Part shown: in pieces, positions 46,572-59,372 of the stretch
How the letters are laid out: each line of letters starts with the position of its first letter
Numbering within the stretch: position 1 is the stretch's first letter
Assembly (NCBI GenBank): GCA_030248215.1
Contig: JASANG010002880.1
Coordinates: forward strand, 1-64,000
Source: Enoplolaimus lenunculus
Lineage: Eukaryota; Nematoda; Enoplea; Enoplida; Thoracostomopsidae
Length of the DNA stretch: 64,000 bases
Reading direction: 5' to 3'
Program-made: the position numbers and the translations under genes
The notes under the pieces: generated by a model
Told to the model about the DNA's origin: nothing
The model's input: only the letters and a program-made list of their open reading frames with translations
Database searches by the model: none

Positions 46572-46666
46572 ACATTTTTTTGCTTAGGCTTAGAAACACA
46601 TTTTTGCGACGCTTAGGCTTTGAATACGCATACTCTACTGTTACGCCCCATAAAGTAACATTGGCC
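46572..46666. mobile_element. MITE family A, truncated inverted copy
   Basis: TTAGGC-type words are followed by ACTGTTACGCCCCATAAAGT and AACATTGGCC, the family A terminus. The opposite terminus is absent. Confidence 0.55.
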
Positions 46667-46859
46667 AAAGTATTCGAATGGGGCAGTAAACTTTAACCGG
46701 CCGCGTCACTGAATCAGAGCGATACGCGTGCATCGGGAAAACAAAATTAGAGGTGTGATTCAGGGTCTAATAGTTTTCCAAAATCACGAGCTTCTCCCAT
46801 GCAGTGTGAACCAATGCCGGTAAAATCGGCACGTGCCAAAACGCAGCAAATTGCTGATA

Positions 46860-47030
46860 TCGGATATCATATGATATTCCAACCTTACAACGAATATCAT
46901 ATGATATTCCAACCTTACAACGAATATCATATGACATTCAACAGAACAGTGTAATCTTTGCGTGTTATAAATGAACGAATATCATATGACATTCAACAGA
47001 ACAGTGTAATCTTTGCGTGTTATAAATGAA
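46860..47030. repeat. Two adjoining tandem repeats sharing ATATCATATGA
   Basis: A unit with ATATCATATGATATTCCAAC followed by CTTACAACGA is present twice. Then a ~54-bp unit (ATATCATATGACATTCAACA, then GAACAGTGTAATC) is present twice. Both begin at the same ATATCATATGA palindrome. Confidence 0.7.
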
Positions 47031-47879
47031 TGGTCGGACGACAGAGGAACAGATAAACTTTAAAAAACCAGAAACACGCCGAAATTTTGTTTCCTATACA
47101 ATATCGCTCAGAACTACAGCGTCATCATTCAAAAATTTAAATTTCAAATTCTAGTTTTTGATATTCAACGGGGCAATTTGAGTATGTTACCTCAAGTATG
47201 CAGACGTTTGAAAGTAAATCATAATAATATTGAATAACAAAAGGTGACCTACGCATGATGATAGCAGCCCCTTTGTTATACGTTGTAGGTTGTTGCCCTA
47301 TGTGGTGTAATCTCTAGAATCACTAATTTATAGCGTTTTCCTTGCAAGATTTGATGAAATTAAAAAAGTATATATTTGATATTTTTGAATAGTACAAACG
47401 TGCTTTGGGAAGTCGATTAAAAGTATCAAAAACGCAAATTTTGGCGTTGTGTAAGGTAAGAGCGGTAAATGCTTCCGGAATATTCTCTCTTTATTGCAGA
47501 ACAGTTAAAAATCTATGGAGCATGGGTAAATTCGGAAGGTTTTGATGTTGAAGAAAACCGAAATAATGCTTGTCAATCGTTACCATTGGTTTGCATTGCA
47601 TACAAAATGTCCAGGCGTTTGTTAAAAGACTATGGTGTCCATTAAACGTTAACTGGACAAGCTATGCCGTCCGTGGTAGCCTGCATAGCTAGTAATAGAC
47701 GCCAGAGGATATATAAGAAACTATGTTCGGATATATAAATAAAACACGTTCGGACGCAAATATAAGATATCTGACATATATATTCGAAAACACGTTCGGA
47801 CGCAGATATGAGATATCTGACATATTCGCTGCAACAGAAACCTGGCAGTATATAATGCCTGTCTTTTCCACAGTGTTTT

Positions 47880-48165
47880 TAGCGGAAAAATTCAAACTTT
47901 GGCGGGAAATTCAAATTTTGGTGGTAAATTTAAGATTTAGCGTCAAAACTCATATCTGCTGGATAATTCAAATTTTGACAGGAAACTTCAAATTTACATT
48001 TTGGCGGAAAATTCAATATTTGGCGGGAAAACTGAAATTATGGCGGGAAATTCAAATTTTGGCGGCAAAATAAAACTTTGGCGAAAAAATTATCTTTTTG
48101 GCAGGAAACTGAAATTTTGGCGGAAAAATTCAAATTTTGGTACGAAAATCAAATTTTGGCCCGAA
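47880..48165. repeat. Degenerate minisatellite, AAATTCAAATTTTGGCGGG unit
   Basis: About ten imperfect copies of a 20-30 bp unit built from AAATTC, AATTTTGGCGGG and AAAACT. It stays open on the + strand by chance of the repeat phase; I do not read it as a gene. Upstream, 47720-47830 has a shorter direct repeat with ATATAAGATATCTGACATAT. Confidence 0.65.
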
Positions 48166-49489
48166 ATTTTTAATATAGCTTTTATTTTTGGTAGTGGACA
48201 TTTCGTGGAAAACGGGAAACTATGCATGGACGCGGTAGCTAGCTGACATTGCTGTTTGTGACCACTGAGTGTTTCTGCAATACTCTATTAGTGTCCACAG
48301 AAAAAATAAACAGGGTGGCAAGTCGTTTGCAAGCCAAACCAATGGTAACGTAGGACTGACATAAATACAAGAACGCAATACAACCGCTTGAAATCAAGGT
48401 TCCGCCTATTGGAATCTCATATGGGAAAGTACATTGTGCTATGAGTTATTTTCTTTGTATGTTTAATTTTATATGCTCAGTGGTTTCCCCAAATCAGGAG
48501 CTAATTGGTTATAAGCAGAAAAAGTTTTGAAACGATTTGTTTGGCACCCTTCTCGGCAAGAATAGTGAAGCACAGTGTTTTGAATGTTGCACCTATCGAA
48601 TGGTGGTATAAACTTGCCCAATAGCAAAATCAGACTAAAAGTAGATAGACTAATCTTCTATGTAAATATTTCTATTGAAATGTCGAACATTTTACTCAAA
48701 GACAAAGTAACTTGGCGATTACAAAGAAGTGAGATTGGCAATATTGAATAGTGGTTTTAGACGGGAAGAGGGATGCTGTTCGATTTTTGGACGCAATTTA
48801 ATATGAATAAATTATCACCCAAACTTATTTAGTTGCTGTGGATGGCGGAAACAAAAAGTATAAGTCTTTCTCAATAGGCAAATGTACTCAGTATGGATTC
48901 AGGTTATTTTTGCAAGTCATGGGAATGGGCTAAACCAAATTTTACAGAAGGAAGATCAGAAATTTACGCTATAAGCTTTCTGACAAAAAATTGTGCACAA
49001 ACCACAGTTTGTCAGAAATTGCAGACACACCAAACTTTGATTGTTTTTCATAGGAATAACAGTTGTTGAAGATAATGTCCAAGTGTTTTTGGAATGTCCT
49101 TGAGTGCTTGATTTTTGCGCTAAATTGACTTCAGCCTTACAACGAATCGCCCAGGTTCAAACACTTAAATGAAAACGGTAATTTTATGCCGAAAATTTAG
49201 TTCTAAATATACTGAAACATGCTTTATTTTATCAGTCAAACAGCGCAATTTGCGCTCTGGAAATCTTATCGTTTGTTAAAATTTGAGAGTATAAATGAGC
49301 CGCCGGAAAATTTTAAGTGAACTTGTTTTTAGAACTAGTAAGACTAAGCAAATTAACTTTCGACCGCTATTTTTCTAGCATAAATATTAACTAGAGAATC
49401 TCAATCAGTGATTGGTTTTCGGTTAGGCATTTTCTAGCAATCAGGGTATCGCATGTGTTGAGTTTTTAGTGTGAAGAATTGTTAACTTT

Positions 49490-49735
49490 TACACTAGGTA
49501 CAGAAATTTTTTTGTGTTAAAATGGTAAGGTCCCTCCCTACCTTACAATTTTTTACAATTTTTCCCGCAGAAGTTTTTTGTGATTAAATGGTAAAATTTC
49601 TTACTTACAATTTTTTACAATTTTTCCCGCAGAATTTTTTGTGATAAAGTGGTAAGGTACCTTACATTTTTCCTCAGCAAATTTTTTGGCGATAAAATGG
49701 TAAGATCTCTACCTTACAATTTTGCGTTTCATAGC
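49490..49735. repeat. Tandem repeat, about four units of 58-70 bp
   Basis: The recurring blocks are TTTTTTGTGATAAAATGGTA, CTACCTTACAATTTTTTAC and AATTTTTCCCGCAGAA. Units differ by substitutions and length, so it is not a fresh expansion. Confidence 0.65.
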
Positions 49736-50182
49736 ATTTGCCAGCCCGCCTCCCGTCAAAAATTTTTGGATCCGCCTCTGAACCTGTATTGGTTGTATTG
49801 TTTGTTATAATCTCCTTATGAGCGGTGGAGAAGTGTTACGGCGACTAGTAAACTTTCTTCTCTGTTTCGTATAAAATGGAAACTGATAAAGTTAGTGAGT
49901 GAGTGCTTGTGCGAGACAAAAATTTATACATGGAATGGTTTATTTGTTATCGCTATAAAATCATTCGCCCAAGAATTACATCAGAAAAATTTCATATGCT
50001 CGTTCTTGATGATGGCCTGAAATAGAACGCTGTGTGTTTTCACGTTAAACCGCAAGAGGCTCCAATTTGTACTTGGGGTCCCTAAAACTGGTTGTACAAA
50101 AGTTTACCCAATCTTTTGACGTTTTTTTCAGATGATTTTATTACCTCCATGCATTGTTTATATTTGTCACAAAGGACAACCT

Positions 50183-50667
50183 CAGCACGCCCGCCCCAAC
50201 ACCCCAACAAAAACCGCCCCAACCCAAGGAAAAAAAAGAACAAAGAAAAAAAGCAACAACAAAAAAAGAAAAAAAAAACAAAAAAAAAAAAACCCCCCAA
50301 AACCCCCAAAAACAAACCCCAGAAACAAAAAAAGAACAGAAAAAAGAACAAAAAAAAACACCCCACCACAAACACAACCCAAGAAAAAGCAAAAAAAAAA
50401 CAAAAGAAGAAAAAAAGCGAAAAAAAAAAACAATACACAAAAAAAAAAAAAACAACAAAAAAAAAAAACAAAACAAAACAACAAAAACAACAACAACACA
50501 CAAACAAAACACACACACACAAAAAAAGAACAAAAAAAAAAAAAAAAACGAAAAAAAAAAAAAAAAAAAACCCACAACAACAAACAAACCAAAGACCACC
50601 CCACAGCCCACACCCAAAAAAACCCAAAACCACACCAACCCCAACAATCCAACCACACCACCAAACA
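50183..50667. repeat. Almost T-free A/C low-complexity tract
   Basis: For about 480 bases the + strand is nearly all A and C with scattered G and only about two T residues. A runs reach well over ten. It is not a simple period. Long open frames on both strands here are composition artefacts (Lys/Asn/Thr/Pro on +, Phe/Val/Cys/Gly on -). It may be genuine simple sequence or an assembly or base-calling artefact. Confidence 0.7.
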
Positions 50668-50805
50668 CCTCCCTGATAGATTTCAGACATTAAAGACTTA
50701 TTGTAAACAATTTCTAAAATTGTATAAATATATTCTCCTATCTTCTAAGAATCATCATTAATTCTTGGTACTATATATTAGCAAGCTGTAAATGTTACAA
50801 ACATT

Positions 50806-50974
50806 GGCCCATGTAAAGATAACTGTCGAAACATTTTTTACGGGACTGTCATAAGAGTAACCTTAAGCTTAAAATATATTTTTTACTTAGGCTTAGGCTT
50901 AGGTATAAGCTCATTCTTACGCTTGAGCTTAGGAATATGCTTATGCTACTGTTTAAGCCTTGTTCTATAAGGCC
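50806..50974. mobile_element. MITE family B, copy 4
   Basis: GGCCCATGTAAAGATAACTG at the left pairs loosely with GCCTTGTTCTATAAGGCC at the right, and TTAGGC-type runs lie between. It lies just outside the last firm tetraspanin exon. Confidence 0.6.
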
Positions 50975-51008
50975 CATACAGTTACTTGAGTAGAACGGAA
51001 AAACAAAC

Positions 51009-54000
51009 CTCGAAACATCTTTGACTCGTTGAACTGAAATTTGTTTTTCAAAAGCAATTAGCGTAATTAAGCTAATGAACAATAGGAAACACTGAATAGC
51101 AATCAGGATTATCTGTATTCGAAATTTCGATTGTACAGTTTCTAAAAGTATAAGGTACATTTCACGGTGCTGCTATGCGCATGATTCGTTTTGTAGAAAA
51201 TTGAACTGACCGGAACAAATGGTTTTCCGGAAAAAATGAAAGGATGTACGAGTGCTTCAACAAATGCAAGGAGGTTAATGGACGCTATAAAGCAACGATC
51301 CAGTGGACTTCCGATTTCGGCTAAAATTCCGATAAAATTTGGGTTCCGATTCCGATTCTGACTGGCTGCTATTCCGATGCCGGAATTCCGAATTTTTGGT
51401 TGTAAGTTTTTTGGCGTGTTGGCATACGTGACGTAGCATTTGTATGCGCATAGTGTTAAGACACATACATACACGTGCACCTACGGTACTAGGGATAGTT
51501 ATGATATCGGCCGCGTGGTGTAATGGATAGCGCCCTTGACTCGCGAGCGAGGGGCCCGAGGTTCAATTCCTGACGTGGCAATATCTTTCGGAGAAATTAA
51601 GCAGAACAACCACATGTATTCGCAGTACTTCAGAAAAAGGGGTCGTCCCGACGGTGTAGTTCTAACAAGGCGATTGAACTAAGATTTTGCCTGTTGTTTC
51701 GTTCGTTTGCAAATCTGTATGTTCTTAGTAAGTATTCTCAGTTGTTACTTGAAGAGCATCTAGCAATGCGACTTATTCCGCTGATTATTGAAATGTAACT
51801 GCAATTGAAAACGTCAAGTTTTACCTTTAACGACTGACAAAATCTAAACATTAAAACTATTTCATAGTGGCAAGAAGTGATGTTATACCCTAACAAATTT
51901 TCAAATATAGATCGATATTAGGTTTAGCAGTATCCTTGCAGAGACAACGGCACTCTAAACAATTGGTTAATTTTCAAAAATTTGGTCTTGTTATTTATGG
52001 TTTCGTAGACTTCACATTAAAAGTTTTGAAGTGCTAAAAATGCTTAACTGCATTTAACGTTAATGCCTAACAGACTCAGCGTTCTGAGAATTAGCATACT
52101 GTTTTTACAATCAACAGGCCTCCATTAATATCACAAAAATTGCAGAGTCAGTAGGTCTCTAATACAATCAGCTATACAAGCAATTTTCACTGAAGCTGTG
52201 AATACTAACAGGTACTATATTTTTTACTTAGGCTTTCAGATTAACACTTCTTTCAATGATTGGTTAGGCAAGGGTATAGACATTTTTCAACGCCAAGATA
52301 GGCTTAAGAATATGCTTAATGTACAGTTACGGCCCTAAAAGTACTGGTGGCTGTAAACGTCTGTTCGCTCACCGATCAATTTATCTCTACAACCGGACGT
52401 GTTCCACCTATCGGTACTGCTCAGCGTGCTATCAGTGCCAGTATTTGAGCATTCGCTCTGAGAAATGTTTGATTTACAACACGAATTTGGTATTTTGACA
52501 ACGTTCCAAAGGAAATAGCCAACTCCAACTCTAGAATTGTATGAATTTGAATCCGTTTTCTAGAAAAAATGTTAAATAAACAGTTAATGTTATAATTAAC
52601 GGAGCACTTTTGGGTGACGGAAACGGCCGCCTCGTGTTAACAAATGAAAAATTACAAAAAATACTTGTTTATACTAAACTGTTTTACGCAATGACATTTC
52701 TGTCACTGACAATTTTCAAGGCAGGACAAAGCGTTTATTTGGATCGAAAGCAGCGATAAAATACACATTTAATACAAACGTTACAGCCAAGTTGTCATAA
52801 TCATTGAATATGTGCAATACACCCGGGCCAACGTACAAAGTGCCTATTGAAATGTGGTATAATTGGCGTTTCGACCAGTGCAGTTGCCAACTGGAACGAA
52901 TACGTGGTCAGATTACGTCAACACAAACCTGTAAATGATACGCAACGAATTCACGGCGATGTCCGCGTGCGTCGTCCAGAAACGTCATTGCTGTCAATTG
53001 ACAATCTTGTCTAAATTGTCCAGAATTGGTTTGAGGCAAATTAGTTCCACACCAGTCAACGTGACGCAACAAATGATTCCAATCGTGAAAACTTGACACG
53101 CCGCAACATTTGAATTCGGTTTGAAAATGGTCAATAAATAGTTGAATTTTTGTTCGTTTTCCAGAAATTGCGTCAATTTTGATTAATTTTGTTAAATTTG
53201 GATTAAAGTTCAAACGCGGCACGGTGTGAAAATGGTGATTTGGATCAGACGACGGTAGCGATAGTTTGTTGTAGTGTGAGAGACTTGTACTGAACAGTTC
53301 AACTGCTTGCAGTTCGGCGTTGGCTTGTGTCATTTTGAGCACTATCCCGAGTAGTATTGAGAATAGTAGAACAACGATTGTGTAGAGTGTCGCCGTTGTT
53401 GATATAACTGAAAATAAGGTATACAGAGAAACAGGCATCATCTGCCTTTAGGTTTCGCGAGGTGATGATAGTAACGCTCTGCATCAATTTCAAAATCGAG
53501 AAATTTGATAAATTTTTTGGAGCACATGTTCAAACGTTAGAATACCAGAAACTGTTTCTACGCATAATATAAAGCTCATATCTATTTTTTATTTCATGTA
53601 CCATCTCATTTTGAACCAGGATTCGACCCATAGCAGCGCTCTGATATTGAGCGTTCACCATCGCTCGACTATAAAAACTTGATCATCGAGCTGAACGTGG
53701 CTCTGCTCTCATGTCTTGCGGAAATTTTGCAATACGTAGGGTGTGTGAATTATTCAAAACTGCTTATGTGGACCCGTATAGGCAGAGGGGCGCCTAGTTT
53801 GGCTTAGCCCCCCCTAGAATAATTTTGCCGTCCTAGAAAATTTCCAACCTGTCTTGTAATTCGTCGGAAACCTCTGTATGGTTATCCTAAAAAATTTAAG
53901 GGCCCCTTTTTCAGTTATTTCCCCTGCTCGGGTTTGCCCAAAAATGGGTCGGTTTTGAAAATTTTTACATATTTGAGCTTCACATGACCTCTCCTGAATA

Positions 54001-54528
54001 TTCCATGCCTAAATTTGATGATTCGATTTTTTAAGGTCCAAAGGTCCCCCTCTGCACCCATAAAATTTTCGTCAATCAGTTTAACAAATTAGTCATTCGA
54101 CGTAGCTTACGGAGCTGAGTCGAATTGAGTAAATTGGTTAACGAGTTATTGTCAACCAGCTGTTTGGTGCCGTCCCAAACCGTTGGAAGCGCGCCAAGTT
54201 AGTTAATTGACAATAACTCGTTAACCAATCGTCTTATTGAGGAAAATTTAACACCATTCGACTCGGGGGACCTAGCGACCTCTTTAAAATCGAGGTTTTT
54301 TCATAGCATATATATCGATACCTTTGATCTTAGCTGTCACAGAAATACCAGTCAATAATGTTCCAACACATATTAAAAAGCAAACGACGATTTGTAGAAT
54401 GTGGACGTGAAAAAGAACGTAGAATCCACTCGCGGACTCTTCAAAGTCTGTATACAGGTTTTCGAAAATCAGAACATCCTTAGAATGTTGTTGAAATCTG
54501 TCGACAGCTGCTCGAATTACAATCGCAC
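51009..54528 (-). CDS. Tetraspanin-like membrane protein, first exon(s) not found
   Basis: Exons in transcript order: 54528-54322, 53407-52929, 52457-52373, 51141-51009, all in phase. The product begins mid-protein (AIVIRAAVDRFQQHSKD). It has two helices (VLFHVHILQIVVCFLICVGT and LYTIVVLLFSILLGIVL), then a long extracellular loop with the tetraspanin CCG motif (FKCCGVSSFHDWN), further cysteines (VDWCG, QDCQL, ECSNTG) and SGCRDKLI. A last helix follows (IQIILIAIQCFLLFISLITL). The helix-loop-helix order and the CCG fit a tetraspanin; the loop is long (about 160 residues). A tiny terminal exon at 50713-50698 would keep the frame and add RNCLQ before a stop, but this is weak. The helix 1 exon was not found upstream. 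Confidence 0.75.
51509..51580 (+). other. tRNA-like sequence (relic or SINE head)
   Basis: The 72 bases carry TGGTGTAATGGATAGCG (A box and D arm) and GGTTCAATTCC (a good B box). The acceptor arms GGCCGCG and CGTGGCA pair at six of seven positions. Two T-stem pairs fail, and the anticodon stem leaves a 9-base loop. So it is more likely a tRNA-derived SINE head or pseudo-tRNA than a working tRNA. It lies in the last intron of the tetraspanin gene, on the opposite strand. Confidence 0.45.
52214..52351. mobile_element. MITE family A, diverged copy
   Basis: The left part has TTTTTTACTTAGGCTTTC words; the right part AATGTACAGTTACGGCCCTA followed by AAAGTACTGGTGGC matches the inverted family A end. 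It abuts tetraspanin exon 52373-52457 by about 20 bp. Confidence 0.5.
53592..53720 (-). mobile_element. tRNA-derived SINE, diverged copy
   Basis: On the - strand, a GACATGAGAGCAGAGCCACG lead is followed by AAGTTTTTATAGTCGAGCGA (A-box position) and a GGGTCGAATCCTGG B box, the same order as the other SINE copies. The 3' tail is not recognisable. Confidence 0.45.
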
Positions 54529-57712
<3,184 letters not shown>

Positions 57713-58245
57713 AGTATGATGATAGGATTAGTTTAGTTCTTGTTGGAATTAGGCTACGATTGAACGCTGGGGTACTTCAAACAACTTAGCTGAATTTTTT
57801 TAAGTATCTCACCATTTATCTGTTCTATAATGTTGGGTTTTTGACATAGTATGTTCAAATAATATTTTAGTTCGTTTCTATTTAAGTTTTTCTGCTTTGC
57901 CGACTTGGTATCCTTTTCCAAAGTAACAAAACAATATTTGTAATTTATTCAAATTTAATCAGACATTTGTTGGCTTTCATTTGTAGATGCACAGATAACA
58001 GATTCACCATTTGCTCGCGAAGTTAACGGGTTTAATTGGCTTTTTATTCATGTTCATTCTTAGAATAAACCAAAATAATGTTCACTGACTGATTTCAAAT
58101 CACTACGCAGTTTGTACATGATTTTCAAAGAAAATTTTAGTTCATTTTAGACTATTATTGAGCTGCAAAAGGCAAGCTGGTTCAGTCGGAATCCAAAACT
58201 CTCATTCCAACGTAAATCAGTAAATTTATAGGCAACCTTAGTTTA
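57713..58245. other. SRP54 3' flank
   Basis: AT-rich sequence without recognisable coding content. No long A tail follows the SRP54 stop, so the usual mark of a recent retrocopy is absent or decayed. Confidence 0.4.
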
Positions 58246-58249
58246 CTCA

Positions 58250-59335
58250 CAGATTACAAGACAAACTCCAGTTAATTCGTTAAGTTCAAACCAAACACCA
58301 GTTCGTTCATAAATACCGAAATTAAGCTCCATTTCATTCATTAATTTCTAACCAAACTCCATATCATATTCAAAAATGTTGTTATAAATTTTACACCAAA
58401 CGTAAATCAAATTCCATTTCATTCATAAATTCCGCTCGGAACACCAATTCATTCATAACTTCTAAAGCCCTATTCACGCGTGCATGTTTTTGTTGCGAGA
58501 GGTTGCAGCTGCAAATTGCGCGCTGAACTTGCATTTCTTCATCAGCCAATGAGAAAGCGGATGCAACAAATTCATTGAACTTGCGTGGTTATTTACACAT
58601 GTGAAGTAAATTCCTAGCTTTGATTTTTAATGAATTGAAGCTGTAAGGTTTTCGAACTGGATTTTGGACAAAACTTGCAAGTGCTAGTTGCAGCTGCAAG
58701 TTCCCGCGGCAAAAACTTGCACGTGTGAATAGTGCTTTGATAAATTCCATTTCATTCATAGATTCTGCACCGAACTACAGGTTCATTTATAATTTGGAAA
58801 CCAAATTCCAATTCATTTATAAGTTCCAATCAAAGCTCTAGTTCATTCATAAACTTATATGCAAATCAATCCCATTTCATGAATTCCAAACCAAACTCCA
58901 GTTTATTTGTGACTTCTAAATCAAATTCGGTTTCATTCACAAATCCTACACCGAACTTAAAGTTCATTCATAACTTTAAGACAAAATTCCAATTCATTCA
59001 TATATTCTGAGCCAAACACCAGTTCATCCATAGTTTACAAATCAACCCTACTTCATCTATAAATTCCGCTCTGAACTCCAGTTCATTCATAACTTCTAAA
59101 TCAAATTCCATTTCATTCCGCACCGAACTTTAAGTTCATTCATAACTTGAAAACCAAATTTCAATTTATTTATATCTTACAAATCAACTCCATTTCATGG
59201 ATTCCAAACCAAACTCGAGTTAATTCATAACTTTCAAATCAAACTCCGTTTCATTCATAGATTCAGCACCGAAATTCAAGTTCATTCATAAATTTCAAAC
59301 AAAACTCAAGTTGTTTCATATTTTTAAATTGCCGT
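58250..59335. repeat. Minisatellite of TTCATTCATAA-ACCAAACTCCA units
   Basis: Dozens of degenerate copies of a unit of about 33-36 bp (CCAGTTCATTCATAAATTCC, then AAACCAAACT). A family F MITE (58463-58740) is inserted inside it, so the array predates that insertion. It ends about 40 bp before the stop codon of the receptor gene at 59373. Confidence 0.75.
58463..58740. mobile_element. MITE family F, copy 3, inside the minisatellite
   Basis: TAAAGCCCTATTCACGCGTG at the left pairs with CACGTGTGAATAGTGCTTTG at the right. The interior carries CAGCTGCAA words as in 17561-17842. Minisatellite units continue on both sides. Confidence 0.7.
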
Positions 59336-59372
59336 TGTTTACATTGCGCTCGAGAAAAAACTCCCAATTCAA

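Larger units (their letters stand above)
45427..50182. other. Intergenic region with tandem repeats, no recognisable gene
   Basis: It lies between the SMARCAL1 stop and the region of the tetraspanin 3' end. A possible SMARCAL1 poly(A) signal (AATAAA) lies near 45784. Repeats are listed separately. Short open frames at 45880-46113 and 47723-48246 show no family resemblance, and the latter lies in a minisatellite. About 48250-49480 has nothing I can name. Confidence 0.5.

Noticed and set aside
47723-48246. Open frames of 116 and 81 codons
   Set aside because: They run through the AATTTTGGCGGG minisatellite; the repeats create a repetitive translation without conserved features.
50082-50761. 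Several overlapping open frames of 160-209 codons on both strands
   Set aside because: All fall in the A/C low-complexity tract. The translations are runs of Lys/Asn/Thr/Pro or of Phe/Val/Cys/Gly, caused by the absence of T (or A on the other strand), which removes stop codons.
51509-51580. A functional tRNA gene
   Set aside because: The A and B boxes are good, but the T stem has two failed pairs and the anticodon loop is nine bases. It is kept only as a tRNA-like relic.
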